A stretch of DNA of 42,625 nucleotides, taken from positions 1 through 42,625 of the forward strand of contig JAMOMB010000077.1 in the NCBI GenBank assembly GCA_027068795.1, in the 5' to 3' direction. Below the pieces are notes generated by a model that did not search any database, was not told the DNA's origin, and saw only the letters and a program-made list of their open reading frames with translations. Shown in pieces: positions 7,477 through 16,976 of this stretch. This DNA comes from Sedimenticola sp. Lineage in GTDB: Bacteria > Pseudomonadota > Gammaproteobacteria > Chromatiales > Chromatiaceae. Each line of letters starts with the position of its first letter. Position 1 is the stretch's first letter. A program made the position numbers and the translations under genes.

Positions 7477-8847
7477 TTATTCAAAAATAACCGACAACGC
7501 CTGGGAAAGGCGCTGCACCGGAATCACCTCGATGCCTTTGACCGCCTTGCGCGGCCGGTTGGCTGCCGGCAGGAGAATGCGCTTGAATCCATGTTTGGCG
7601 GCTTCGCGCACACGGTCTTCCCCGCTGGGAACCGGCCGGATCTCCCCCGCCAGCCCCACTTCACCAAAAGCGGCAAGCCCCACGGGCAGGGGGCGGTCGC
7701 GAAAGCTGGACAGCACCGACAACAGCACCGGAAGATCCGCCGCCGTTTCCGTCACCCGGACCCCGCCCACGACATTCAGAAAAACATCCTGATCCACCAT
7801 GCCGATACCGCCATGGCGGTGCAGCACCGCCAGCAACATGGCCAGGCGATTCTGCTCCAGCCCCAGGGCCACCCGCCGCGGATTGCCCAGGGAGCTTTGA
7901 TCCACCAGCGCCTGCACTTCCACCAGCATGGGGCGGGTGCCCTCGCGGGTGACCAGGATGGCGCTGCCACATACCTGTTCTTCATGGCGCGAAAGAAAAA
8001 TGGCCGAGGGATTGCTCACTTCCTTGAGCCCCTTGTCCGTCATGGCGAACACGCCCAGTTCATTCACAGCGCCAAAACGATTCTTGATCGCCCGCACCAA
8101 ACGGATCTGGCTGCCGGCCTCGCCTTCAAAATACAACACGGTATCCACCATATGCTCCAGCACCCTGGGCCCGGCCAGCGCTCCTTCCTTGGTGACATGC
8201 CCCACCAGGAACAGGCTGATGCCGGTCTGCTTGGCAAAGCGCACCAGTTGCGCGGCGGACTCGCGCACCTGGGCCACGGCGCCGGGCGCGGATTGCAGCT
8301 GTTCCGAATAAAAAGTCTGGATGGAGTCCATGACCATTACCCTGGGGCGATGCTTGTCCGCCAGCGCCAGTATGCGCTCCACACAGGTTTCCGTGAGCAA
8401 CTGCAACCTGTCCACAGGCAACCCCAGGCGCGCCGCCCGCATGCTGATTTGCTCGGCAGACTCCTCACCGCTGACATACAGGGGCTGCATATGCGCCGAA
8501 AGACTTGCCAGGGCCTGAATCAACAGCGTGGATTTTCCGATCCCGGGATCGCCGCCGATCAGCACCACGGAACCCTGCACCAGCCCACCGCCCAGCACCC
8601 GATCCAGCTCGGACAGTCCGGTGGCGGTGCGCCGGGTGTTTTCCACACCCACCGCGGACAGCGGGCGAATCATGGCGGCAGCCGCATCACCGCTGTAACC
8701 CGCGAAGCGTGGCCCTGGACTTGTCCCCGCCTGGGGCATTGTTTCTTCCAGGGTGTTCCAGGCGCCGCAGTCGGGGCATTGCCCGGCCCACTTGGGAAAA
8801 CTGCCGCCACAGTCCCGGCAGGCGTACAAGGTTTTTGTTTTTGCCAT
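7477..8847 (-). CDS. radA: DNA repair protein RadA
   Basis: 456 residues, the usual RadA length. The N-terminal zinc finger has CRDCGG and CPDCGAW; the RecA-like ATPase has Walker A GGDPGIGKST and VMVMDSIQTF; the RadA KNRFG motif (AIKNRFGAVNELG) and a C-terminal Lon-protease-like domain (LPVLLSVLSSFRDRPLP, AGEIRPV) follow. RadA is a DnaB-like translocase that drives branch migration in recombinational repair. Its ATG at 8847 overlaps the alr stop codon by one base (TGATG), so translation is probably coupled. The order dnaB-alr-radA is conserved in many gammaproteobacteria. Confidence 0.96.
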   Translation of the reverse strand: MAKTKTLYACRDCGGSFPKWAGQCPDCGAWNTLEETMPQAGTSPGPRFAGYSGDAAAAMIRPLSAVGVENTRRTATGLSELDRVLGGGLVQGSVVLIGGDPGIGKSTLLIQALASLSAHMQPLYVSGEESAEQISMRAARLGLPVDRLQLLTETCVERILALADKHRPRVMVMDSIQTFYSEQLQSAPGAVAQVRESAAQLVRFAKQTGISLFLVGHVTKEGALAGPRVLEHMVDTVLYFEGEAGSQIRLVRAIKNRFGAVNELGVFAMTDKGLKEVSNPSAIFLSRHEEQVCGSAILVTREGTRPMLVEVQALVDQSSLGNPRRVALGLEQNRLAMLLAVLHRHGGIGMVDQDVFLNVVGGVRVTETAADLPVLLSVLSSFRDRPLPVGLAAFGEVGLAGEIRPVPSGEDRVREAAKHGFKRILLPAANRPRKAVKGIEVIPVQRLSQALSVIFE

Positions 8848-9923
8848 CAGCGTTCCCTGCACTCCCTGCGCCGCACGCGTGAGGCAATGCCGCAAAACAA
8901 GGTATAAGGAAGGGTCCGGGCGGCTGCGGCAATAACCTCCACCGGCAAACCCCGCCCCCAGAGAATCACTTCATCACCAACCCGCGCCTTTGGTTGCTGG
9001 CGCAAATCCACCATCAGCGTATCCATGGAGACCCGGCCAATGACGGGGGTTCTCCGGCCATTGAGCAGTACCGGCGTCCCCGAGGGCGTTTCCCGTGGAT
9101 AACCATCACCATAACCTGCCGCCACTACGCCTACCGGCATGGACTCCGGCGCTTGCCAGATGCCACCATAGCCCACGGGCGCGCCGGCCGGAACCATTTT
9201 GACGGAAATCAGCCGCGAGCCAAAGGTCATCGCCGGTTGCAGCTCTTTCATGGGCGCGGAAAAAGGCGAGGCGCCATAGAGCATGATGCCGGGGCGCACC
9301 CAGTCCCCATGGCTGGATGGCCAGCCCAGAATACCCGCGGAGTTCGCCATGGACAAGGGAAGACCCAGCCCCGCAACCGCCGCGGAAAAACGCTGCAACT
9401 GCACCTGGGTATAGCCGTCTCCCAGATCATCGGCGTTGGCCAGATGGGTGAGAACACCTGCCACCCGGGCGACGCCAGGCAGTTGCCGCAGCCGGGAAAG
9501 CAGCTCTTCCGCCTGCTGCGGCGCGAACCCCAGGCGGTTCATGCCGGTATCGAGCTTCAGCCATACGGCCACGGGACGGGACAGACGGCTCTTCGCCAGA
9601 AGCCCAAGCTGGGCCGCATGATGCACTACCAGCTCCACCCCCAACCGGGACGCCTCGGCCAGCTCCTCCCCATCATGGGCGCCGGACAGCACCAGTATTC
9701 GTTTATCAACACCGGCGTCACACAACCGAACCGACTCATCGACCCGCGCCACGGCGAAGGCGTCGGCTTCCCCAAGAGCGGCGACAGCGGGTAACATGCC
9801 ATGCCCGTAGGCATCGGCCTTGATCACGGCCATCACCCGGGAATGCGCTGCGTGTTTTCGCACCACAGCCAGGTTGTGCTGCAACGCTTTGCGGTCAATT
9901 TCCATCCAGGGAGAAAAAGACAT
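8847..9923 (-). CDS. alr: Alanine racemase
   Basis: 358-residue PLP enzyme converting L- to D-alanine for peptidoglycan. The PLP lysine lies in MAVIKADAYGHGM near residue 35, and the C-terminal catalytic Tyr region is APVGYGGIW. VIGRVSMDTLMVDL and GDEVILWG are typical Alr segments. The ATG at 9923 is used; a TTG one codon upstream is possible. It sits between dnaB (31 bp away) and radA (1-nt overlap) on the same strand. Confidence 0.96.
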   Translation of the reverse strand: MSFSPWMEIDRKALQHNLAVVRKHAAHSRVMAVIKADAYGHGMLPAVAALGEADAFAVARVDESVRLCDAGVDKRILVLSGAHDGEELAEASRLGVELVVHHAAQLGLLAKSRLSRPVAVWLKLDTGMNRLGFAPQQAEELLSRLRQLPGVARVAGVLTHLANADDLGDGYTQVQLQRFSAAVAGLGLPLSMANSAGILGWPSSHGDWVRPGIMLYGASPFSAPMKELQPAMTFGSRLISVKMVPAGAPVGYGGIWQAPESMPVGVVAAGYGDGYPRETPSGTPVLLNGRRTPVIGRVSMDTLMVDLRQQPKARVGDEVILWGRGLPVEVIAAAARTLPYTLFCGIASRVRRRECRER

Positions 9924-9954
9924 CAATCCGCCGGCTCAGTACATGGCTCGCAGC

Positions 9955-11373
9955 TCAATGTACAGGATCGCCATACACCGGGTTGATATAGTTCTCGAAC
10001 TTGGTGAACTGCCCCAGAAAGGTCAGGCGCACGGTACCGATGGGGCCGTTGCGCTGCTTGCCGATGATGATTTCCGCCATGCCCTTGTCGGTGCTCTCTT
10101 CGTTGTAGACCTCGTCACGATAGATGAACACCACCAGATCCGCATCCTGTTCGATGGCGCCGGATTCGCGCAAATCCGACATGATGGGACGTTTGTTGGG
10201 CCGTTGCTCCAGGCTGCGGTTCAACTGGGACAGGGCAACCACCGGGACGTTCAGTTCCTTGGCCAGGGCCTTGAGGCTGCGCGATATGATGGAGATTTCA
10301 TTGGTGCGGTTCTCCCCTCCGCCAGGAATCTGCATCAACTGCAAATAGTCAATGACGATCAGGCCCAGCTTGCCGCCCTGCTCGCGCATCAGGCGCCGCG
10401 CTCTGGCCCGCAAGTCCGTGGGGCTGAGGGCCGGCGTATCATCGATGAACAACCTGGTCTGGTTGAGGATATTGATTGCAGAGGTCAGACGCGGCCATTC
10501 GTCGTCCTCCAGCTTTCCGGTGCGGATGCGATGGCCATCGATGCGCCCCAGGGAAGAAATCATGCGCATGGTCAGGGCTTCGCTGGGCATTTCCATGGAA
10601 AACACCGCCACGGGCAAATCCGTTTTGATAGCCGCATTCTCGGCGATGTTCATGGCAAAAGTGGTCTTGCCCATGGAGGGGCGTCCGGCCACGATAACCA
10701 GATCGGCCGGCTGCAATCCGGAGGTTTTCTCGTCGAAATCATCAAATCCCGTGCTGATGCCCGTAATGGGATCATCGCTGCTTTGCAGTTCCTCGATCCG
10801 GTCGATGGCCTTGACCAGCAGGCCCTTGATGGCCTGAAAGCCCTCGCCTTCTTTCTGGCGTTGCTCGGCAATCTGGAACACCTTGCTTTCTGCATTGTCC
10901 AGCAGTTCGGCGACCTTGCGTCCTTCCGGGCGGAAGCCGCTTTCCGCGATTTCCGTGCCGACGCGTATCAGTTGACGGGTTACGGAATGCTCCCGGACGA
11001 TGTCCGCGTAGGCGCGAATATTGGCGGCGCTGGGCGTATCTTCCGCCAGGGCCGCCAGGTAAGGCAGGCCGCCCACGTCTTCCAGCTCTTCCCGGCGCTC
11101 CAGCTCTTCAGCCAGGGTCACCACATCAAAGGGCTTCAGTTCTTCGGCAAGGGACTGGATCACGGAAAAAATCAATTGATGCTCGCGACGATAGAAATCC
11201 TTGGATCCAACCCGGTCGGCAATCTGATCCCAGGTGCTGTTATCCAACATCAACCCACCCACTACGGACTGCTCCGCCTGCACGGAATGGGGCGGAATGC
11301 GCAACTGCTCCACTTCCTGATCTGCTTCGGGATAATCGGGAAGAGGCTCGGACAAAGAGGTATCGAATGACAT
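9955..11373 (-). CDS. dnaB: Replicative DNA helicase DnaB
   Basis: 472 residues, normal for DnaB. The N-terminal helical domain (VQAEQSVVGGLMLDNSTWDQI) is joined by a linker to the RecA-like motor with Walker A VAGRPSMGKTTFAMN, Walker B LIVIDYLQLM, and the C-terminal LSQLNRSLEQRPNKRPIMSDLRESGAIEQDAD. It unwinds DNA at the fork as a hexamer. No intein interrupts it. It lies 3' of the rplI operon, with a terminator at 11421-11464 between them, so it is probably transcribed on its own with alr and radA. Confidence 0.97.
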   Translation of the reverse strand: MSFDTSLSEPLPDYPEADQEVEQLRIPPHSVQAEQSVVGGLMLDNSTWDQIADRVGSKDFYRREHQLIFSVIQSLAEELKPFDVVTLAEELERREELEDVGGLPYLAALAEDTPSAANIRAYADIVREHSVTRQLIRVGTEIAESGFRPEGRKVAELLDNAESKVFQIAEQRQKEGEGFQAIKGLLVKAIDRIEELQSSDDPITGISTGFDDFDEKTSGLQPADLVIVAGRPSMGKTTFAMNIAENAAIKTDLPVAVFSMEMPSEALTMRMISSLGRIDGHRIRTGKLEDDEWPRLTSAINILNQTRLFIDDTPALSPTDLRARARRLMREQGGKLGLIVIDYLQLMQIPGGGENRTNEISIISRSLKALAKELNVPVVALSQLNRSLEQRPNKRPIMSDLRESGAIEQDADLVVFIYRDEVYNEESTDKGMAEIIIGKQRNGPIGTVRLTFLGQFTKFENYINPVYGDPVH

Positions 11374-11420
11374 GCAGGAAGGTTACAGAAAAAATCTTCC
11401 TTTGAGAACAGCGGGGAAAT

Positions 11421-11464
11421 AAAAAAACAAAAAGCCACGAAAAGACAATGCCTTATCGTGGCTT
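11421..11464 (-). terminator. Rho-independent terminator after rplI
   Basis: On the minus strand a 9-bp stem (AAGCCACGA/TCGTGGCTT, 11432-11440 with 11456-11464) is followed directly by a T-rich run. It ends the rpsF-rpsR-DUF2232-rplI operon before dnaB. Confidence 0.85.
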
Positions 11465-11548
11465 CTTATAGTACAACCTTGCTTTATCGCCGAAAACGGC
11501 TCTTGGGGCGCAAGGCAAAACCGCTTCCCAGACCCGACCGCCGCGGCA

Positions 11549-12001
11549 TCACTCTTCAGCGATGATAATCACCCTCAGGTTGGCGTTCACATCCGGATGC
11601 AGGTGCAACACCACATCGAACTCCCCGGTGGCGCGCATGGGGCCGTCCGGAAGCCGGATTTCGTTCTTTGCCACAGGGACGCCAGCTTCACTGCAGGCAT
11701 TGGAAATATCCACGGTGCCCACGGAACCAAACAGCTTGCCTTCTTCACCTGCCTTGTGGCTGATGGTGACGCCGCCCAGGCCCTCCACCGCAGCTTTTCT
11801 GGATTCCGCTACCGCCAGTTTTTCAGCAGCCTCTTTCTCCAGTTCCGCACGGCGTTTTTCAAATTCCGCAAGATTGTCCCTGGTGGCGGGAATCGCCTTG
11901 CCACTGGGAATCAGAAAATTACGGCCATAGCCGGGTTTTACTGCAACCTTGTCGCCCAGATCACCCAGACCACTCACTTTATCCAGAAGAATCACTTCCA
12001 T
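11549..12001 (-). CDS. rplI: 50S ribosomal protein L9
   Basis: 150 residues, full length. The N-terminal rRNA-binding domain has the signature [24 protein letters not shown], followed by a long charged helix ([21 protein letters not shown]) and a C-terminal domain ([24 protein letters not shown]). It is the last gene of the rpsF operon, 22 bp after the DUF2232 gene and followed by a clear terminator. Confidence 0.98.
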   Translation of the reverse strand: MEVILLDKVSGLGDLGDKVAVKPGYGRNFLIPSGKAIPATRDNLAEFEKRRAELEKEAAEKLAVAESRKAAVEGLGGVTISHKAGEEGKLFGSVGTVDISNACSEAGVPVAKNEIRLPDGPMRATGEFDVVLHLHPDVNANLRVIIIAEE

Positions 12002-12023
12002 TTTACTTGCACCTCATTAGGTC

Positions 12024-12938
12024 TTACTCGTCACCCTTGGGGTTGCGAGCCCGGACTCTCGCCCGAAAATTCAACCAGCCATCGGCATAACCCGCAGCGG
12101 ATACCGCTGTAAAACTCGCCGGCATGCCAATAACCAACAATACATAAAATCCGATCAACCACCCCTGATTGCCCTTGAACTCCTGTACCAGGCCATGCAC
12201 CAGGGCCACCCCCTGTAAAAAGAAGGCGGTCATACCCACCAGCGCCAGCTGTACGGAAAATCCCGGCGTGTCCGACAGGCTGCCCGCCACCAACAGCAGG
12301 GGCACCAGAACCAGCAACCAGCGCCCCAGACGCAATTGCCGAAGTTCTTCGGCGAAACCGCCCGGATTGTACAGGGCTGCCTGCCAGCTCCTGGCCAGAA
12401 ACAGGGACAGGGAAAGCTGCAAAAACCAGGCCGCTCCCATGCCACCCGCCATCCAGGGAGCCATATCCGCCACCATGGTCTTGCGGTCGGCCTCACTGAC
12501 CACCCTGGCATCCATGATCTGGGCGCTGTACTCTTCCAGCAGGCCGGACCAGAACAGAACCACATCATCGAGCAACAGATATTGCAGGCCGATAATCACC
12601 GCCCCCAGCACCACCGCCACCTCAATCACCAGCCGCAGGGAACGGGTGATGCGCAACACTTCCCCCAACACCAGCATGGGCAACCACAACAGGGCGCCCA
12701 CAATCGCCAGGGACAAGGGCTGGCCAAACAACAGCGTCCCCAGAAAGGAAAGCGCCACGACCCCCAACACCACGACCAGCAGTCCTTCCTGTACGCCTTT
12801 TCTCAGAACCACCAGGGCAACGACCGCCGAGCTGGCAATTCCCAAGGGCGTAATCAGCAGGGCCAGTACGGTAAACACGGAAGCTACCATGACGGCCTGC
12901 ATACGGCCTTTCATGATGAAGGCGGCCAGGGCTTTCAT
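12024..12938 (-). CDS. DUF2232-type polytopic membrane protein
   Basis: 304 residues with about seven to eight hydrophobic helices (for example VMVASVFTVLALLITPLGIAS, LLVVVLGVVALSFLGTLLFG, LALVGMTAFFLQGVALVHGL). It fits the DUF2232/YybS group of inner-membrane proteins often encoded between rpsR and rplI in proteobacteria. Its function is not established; an ECF-transporter S-component-like fold has been suggested for related proteins. It lies inside the ribosomal protein operon, so its expression should track S6/S18/L9. Confidence 0.8.
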   Translation of the reverse strand: MKALAAFIMKGRMQAVMVASVFTVLALLITPLGIASSAVVALVVLRKGVQEGLLVVVLGVVALSFLGTLLFGQPLSLAIVGALLWLPMLVLGEVLRITRSLRLVIEVAVVLGAVIIGLQYLLLDDVVLFWSGLLEEYSAQIMDARVVSEADRKTMVADMAPWMAGGMGAAWFLQLSLSLFLARSWQAALYNPGGFAEELRQLRLGRWLLVLVPLLLVAGSLSDTPGFSVQLALVGMTAFFLQGVALVHGLVQEFKGNQGWLIGFYVLLVIGMPASFTAVSAAGYADGWLNFRARVRARNPKGDE

Positions 12939-13127
12939 CAGGCTTTCTTTGACCTGAAACCGCGGGGTCGCCAGGGCATATGGCGCAAGCCCCGAACCCG
13001 CGGATTCAGGTTTAACACAGCACCGGCGGGCAGAGGCTCGTCAGGCTGCAAATTCCACAGAGAGTTTCTCACTCTTTCCTCTTGAACAACAAAACCATAC
13101 AAGGCTTTGTTGATTTTATATGGAAGT

Positions 13128-13355
13128 CTATTTGTGAGAATCGGTATAAGGCATCAGGGCCAGGAAACGCGCGCGCTTGATGGCTGTGGCCAACTGGCGC
13201 TGATACTTGGCGCTGGTGCCGGTAATGCGGCTGGGCACAATCTTGCCCGACTCGCTCACATACTGCTTCAGCAGGCCAAGATCCTTGTAGTCGATCTCGG
13301 TAATGCCTTCCACGGTGAAACGGCAATATTTTCTACGACGCATATAACGTGACAT
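13128..13355 (-). CDS. rpsR: 30S ribosomal protein S18
   Basis: 75 residues, standard length, with the typical [21 protein letters not shown] and [20 protein letters not shown]. It binds 16S rRNA as a heterodimer with S6. It follows rpsF by 20 bp; no priB gene lies between them, unlike in enterobacteria. Confidence 0.98.
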   Translation of the reverse strand: MSRYMRRRKYCRFTVEGITEIDYKDLGLLKQYVSESGKIVPSRITGTSAKYQRQLATAIKRARFLALMPYTDSHK

Positions 13356-13375
13356 ATTCTTAATCCTCTCGGGTA

Positions 13376-13726
13376 TCAGGCTGCAGCTTCGGGAGCCGCG
13401 TCTTTCTCTTCGGCCTTGGCCAGCAGAGAGGGTTCGGTCAGGGCGTCATCACGACGGATGGTCAGATGGCGAATCACCGCATCATTGAAACGAAAAGCAG
13501 TTTCCAGGTCTTTCAGGGTGCTGCTTTCGCATTCGATGTTCATCAGCACATAATGCGCCTTGTGCAGTTTATTGATGGGGTAGGCAAGCTGACGGCGGCC
13601 CCAGTCTTCCAGGCGATGAACCTTGCCGCCATCTTCATTGATGCTGGCAATATAACGCTCGGTCATGGAGGGCACTTGCTCGCTCTGGTCCGGATGAACC
13701 ATAAAAACGATTTCATAGTGTCGCAT
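13376..13726 (-). CDS. rpsF: 30S ribosomal protein S6
   Basis: 116 residues. [43 protein letters not shown] and [18 protein letters not shown] are diagnostic for S6. An Ala/Glu-rich tail follows. The ATG at 13726 has AAGGAG upstream. It is the first gene of the operon rpsF-rpsR-DUF2232-rplI, with a strong promoter at 13812-13840 and a leader hairpin at 13752-13775. Confidence 0.98.
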   Translation of the reverse strand: MRHYEIVFMVHPDQSEQVPSMTERYIASINEDGGKVHRLEDWGRRQLAYPINKLHKAHYVLMNIECESSTLKDLETAFRFNDAVIRHLTIRRDDALTEPSLLAKAEEKDAAPEAAA

Positions 13727-13751
13727 TGTAGCTCCTTATGGCTAGTAAACA

Positions 13752-13775
13752 GCCTCCCGCATATCGCGGTGAGGC
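13752..13775 (-). promoter_or_regulatory. rpsF leader hairpin, candidate S6:S18 autoregulatory site
   Basis: The minus-strand leader folds into GCCTC-A-CCGC-GATAT-GCGG-GAGGC: two stems of 5 and 4 bp with a single bulged A and a 5-nt loop, about 25 nt before the rpsF start. In many bacteria the S6:S18 complex binds an rpsF-leader hairpin carrying a CCG element to control its own operon. This hairpin contains ACCG, but I have not aligned it to that family. Confidence 0.5.
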
Positions 13776-13811
13776 AAGGAGGATCGGCCCGAAAGCCGGT
13801 CAGGAGCGCGG

Positions 13812-13840
13812 ATTTTAGGAGAACAGCGAGGGGATTTCAA
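13812..13840 (-). promoter_or_regulatory. Sigma-70 promoter of the rpsF operon
   Basis: TTGAAA (13840-13835) and TAAAAT (13817-13812) are separated by exactly 17 bp on the minus strand, about 85 bp upstream of rpsF. The match to the housekeeping consensus is strong. Confidence 0.8.
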
Positions 13841-13915
13841 GCTTTTTCAAGTATTTGAACGGCTTCTTGCCGTCAACCAGTAAACCCGGCGGCCAATGAT
13901 GTCGTCCTCAGCCAT

Positions 13916-16765
13916 TCACGAAGCCAATGGGGCATATCCCTTGTTGGCAAACAGGTATTCCCGGATTTCCTGCGCCGGCATGGGCTTGCCCAGGAAATAC
14001 CCCTGCACTTCATCACATTCCTGGGAAAGCAACAGCTCATATTGCTCGGCGGTTTCCACGCCCTCCGCCACGACTTCCATTTCGAGATCATGCGCCATGG
14101 TGATAATGGCCGAGGTGATGGCGCGGGAACCGGAGCTGCTGTCCAGGTTGCTGACAAAGGATTTGTCGATCTTGAGCCGGTCAAAGTGGAAACGGGTCAA
14201 ATAGCTCATGGCGCTGTAGCCGGTGCCAAAATCGTCGATAACCAACCCTATACCCATTGCCTGGATCTGCCGCAAAACGGTTTCCGCCAATTGGTCATCG
14301 GACAACAGCAGATTCTCCGTAACCTCGAAATCCAGCATTCGGGGATCAAAGCCAGTATCTCCGAGGATTTGCCGGATTCTTTCAATGAGGTCGATGCTGC
14401 CCATTTGCCTGGGCGAAAAATTGTAGGAAAGACGCAACACGAAACCAAGCTTTCGCCATTGCTGCAGCTGCGCACAGGCTCTGTGCAACTGCTGGTAGCC
14501 CATTTCGGCAATCAGGCCCACCCTTTCCGCCACCTCGATGAACTCATCGGGACTCACATAAAGATTGTTGGTATCCCGCAAGCGCGCCAGGGCTTCCACG
14601 CCAATGATTTTCAGGCTGGAGGCCTGTATCAAAGGCTGGTAGAAAACCTCAAACCCTCCTGACTCCAACGCCTGGTGCAACAGGGATTCGATCTCCAGCA
14701 GGCGGCTGGCCTTGTCCTGCATACCCGCGGCATAGTAGGCGATCCGTCCCCCGCCTTCTTTTTTGCCGCGATGCATGGCGGTGCCGGCACAGCCGATCAG
14801 TAACGCCGGATTGTCGCCATGCGCCGGGTAGATACTCACCCCCAGGGTGAGCGAAATGCGCATCTCCTGACCCATAACCTGCAATGGCCGCGAAAACAGG
14901 GTAAACACCAACTCCACCATTTCCTCTATGGGGCGGTCGATCTTCCCCTCTTCCAGGATCAGCAAAAACTCGTCCGCGCCAATATGGCCAATTTCCACCT
15001 GCCCCCCGAGAAGCGTGTGCAGTTTGTACGCCACTGCCTGCAGCAACTGGTTGCCGGTATCGATGCCACGCACTTCGTTGATCCGGGAAAAATGATCGAT
15101 ATCGAAATCGATAACCGCTACCTGCATATGGGATTTGGCCGCCCTTTGCAAGGCGCTTTCCAGGTGTTTCACGATCAAATCCTGGTTTGGCAGATCCGTA
15201 AGAATATTGTGCGTCTCCCGGTGAGTGACCGCATTCGCCAAGGCATATTCCTTACTCACATCCGTCAACACCATTACACTCGTCTGGGCGCCGCCTTCCG
15301 CACCAGGTACAGTGCTCAACGCCATATGTACCTGATATTCCTCGCCCCGTGCATTTTTCAGGGCCAGGATATGATCGAACAGCGGCTGCCTGTGTCGCAG
15401 ATATTCCCGCAGGGAGAACCTGTGGCCACTGGCATTGTGCGTCAGCCGGAATACTTCGTCCACCGGTCTGCCCTCCGCCTTGCCTGCTTCCACACCGGAA
15501 AGTTTTTCCGCCATGGGGTTGCACTTGCGAATACGCCCCTGCTCATCCAGGTGAACAACGGCATCGCCGATTGCCGTCAGCGCTGTTTGCGAGAGTTGCC
15601 TTTCCTCGAACAACGCTTGCAGCAGCCTTCTCAGTTGGTGTCCATTTGCAATAAGGAAAAAAAGCACAATACTCAGCAGCATTACCCCAGGCGGATACCA
15701 ATACTGGAGCCGGGAAAGCAGCAGGTAAGCCACCCCCAGCACAACAAAGGACAACAGGGGAATGCCATAGATATACCCCCAGCCGCGGGGCCGGTACCAC
15801 AGCACCATCAGCACAACCAACAGCGCATTGAACAGGTATTGCTGATTCAGGGATGCGGGAACAATCAGCTTGTTTTGCAGCAGCGCATTCAGCACATAGG
15901 CATTGAATTCCACCCCGGCAACCGGCCGGCCGGAAGCGGAAATCGGCGTTGGAATATTGTCCCCCAAACCGGATGCGGTAGCGCCAACGAGCACATATTT
16001 GTTGTGAAACCTGCTCTCCGGCACGGCTCCGCTCACAACATCCACATAGGAAACCACTGCAAGATCCTCACTGGAGGAGGGAAAAGGAACCAGCACCTGA
16101 TGATGGCGCCGCCATACGCCGGAAACCGTTTTGGTATACACAGGCGTCTGTCCGGATTTGGGAAGAGGCTTTGCGGCTGGCCATCCGCCTCCCACCTGGG
16201 CCATGGCCAGGGGCAGCGCCGGCCAACGGGGCCTGTCCAGACCGGCCATGAGGAAGGCGGATCGGGCAATGCCATCGGCGTCCAGCTCCGTATCCACATG
16301 CCCCAGGGCGGCAGCCGCCTGATGCAGGGCAAACATGGGCAGGCTTTCTCTGAGTCCGGGTTCGGCGCTGTATTGCTCCAGCACCACGGGCAGCACCACC
16401 AAGCCGCTCTCCCGCACTGCGCGCACCAGGCGGATATCGTCGTCCGGATGTTGCAGATCCGGCTCTGCGAAATTGATGTCCATGGCAATGACCGCAGGTT
16501 GTCCCTGCATCAGCGCCTGCAGCAAATCCACATGGTAACTGCGGGGAAACGGCCAGCGCCCCAGGCTGGACAGGCTCTTGGGATCAATGGCCACAATGAC
16601 AACATCCTCCAACACCGGGATGTCCATCTGGCGGATGAAGCCGTCATAGATCAGGTTGTCCAGGTTGGACAGCCAGCCCCGCCAGGTAAAGAGCAACACC
16701 AGGCACAGCAAGACGGAACCGATGATCAGCCGCAAGCCCCAATCTGTTCTGCGTCGTTCAGACAT
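13916..16765 (-). CDS. CHASE2-PAS-GGDEF(degenerate)-EAL c-di-GMP protein
   Basis: 949-residue inner-membrane signalling protein. Order: one N-terminal TM helix; a periplasmic CHASE2 sensor (about 40-300; VVIVAIDPKSLSSLGRWPFPR and AVIAMDINFAEPD are typical); three TM helices (about 305-370); a PAS segment (about 390-500); a GGDEF domain (about 525-680); an EAL domain (about 700-945). The GGDEF signature is GADEF at 596-600, so cyclase activity is doubtful. The EAL domain keeps its key residues: EAL at 724-726, the Glu of FEVTEN, DDFGTGYS at 844, LKIDKSF, AEGVET and QGYFLGKPM. It probably degrades c-di-GMP in response to an extracytoplasmic signal. It lies alone between rpsF and rlmB, neighbours that are usually closer together. 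Confidence 0.93.
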   Translation of the reverse strand: MSERRRTDWGLRLIIGSVLLCLVLLFTWRGWLSNLDNLIYDGFIRQMDIPVLEDVVIVAIDPKSLSSLGRWPFPRSYHVDLLQALMQGQPAVIAMDINFAEPDLQHPDDDIRLVRAVRESGLVVLPVVLEQYSAEPGLRESLPMFALHQAAAALGHVDTELDADGIARSAFLMAGLDRPRWPALPLAMAQVGGGWPAAKPLPKSGQTPVYTKTVSGVWRRHHQVLVPFPSSSEDLAVVSYVDVVSGAVPESRFHNKYVLVGATASGLGDNIPTPISASGRPVAGVEFNAYVLNALLQNKLIVPASLNQQYLFNALLVVLMVLWYRPRGWGYIYGIPLLSFVVLGVAYLLLSRLQYWYPPGVMLLSIVLFFLIANGHQLRRLLQALFEERQLSQTALTAIGDAVVHLDEQGRIRKCNPMAEKLSGVEAGKAEGRPVDEVFRLTHNASGHRFSLREYLRHRQPLFDHILALKNARGEEYQVHMALSTVPGAEGGAQTSVMVLTDVSKEYALANAVTHRETHNILTDLPNQDLIVKHLESALQRAAKSHMQVAVIDFDIDHFSRINEVRGIDTGNQLLQAVAYKLHTLLGGQVEIGHIGADEFLLILEEGKIDRPIEEMVELVFTLFSRPLQVMGQEMRISLTLGVSIYPAHGDNPALLIGCAGTAMHRGKKEGGGRIAYYAAGMQDKASRLLEIESLLHQALESGGFEVFYQPLIQASSLKIIGVEALARLRDTNNLYVSPDEFIEVAERVGLIAEMGYQQLHRACAQLQQWRKLGFVLRLSYNFSPRQMGSIDLIERIRQILGDTGFDPRMLDFEVTENLLLSDDQLAETVLRQIQAMGIGLVIDDFGTGYSAMSYLTRFHFDRLKIDKSFVSNLDSSSGSRAITSAIITMAHDLEMEVVAEGVETAEQYELLLSQECDEVQGYFLGKPMPAQEIREYLFANKGYAPLAS

Positions 16766-16976
16766 TCACAAAGCCGTCAATATGGTTGCAATCACAGGCA
16801 GGCCAAAGCGGAACCATCCATCGCCTGTATTTGGAGCCTCCAGCACCAGTACCCCCAAATGTTTTTCCTTCTCCTCATGTCTTGATTGGCGCGATTTCAG
16901 GCGCATCAGAGATTATCGGACTCGGTTTACAGGCCCAAACACCTCGCTTGCGCACTCCGCCCGTAGGCGCGCCGAA

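Noticed and set aside
7456-8907. 483-codon plus-strand open frame
   Set aside because: Antisense to radA, with no recognisable domain.
9820-11370. 516-codon plus-strand open frame
   Set aside because: Antisense to dnaB and alr; composition is that of a shadow frame.
14819-16885. 688-codon plus-strand open frame
   Set aside because: Antisense to the CHASE2-EAL gene, which has full domain support.
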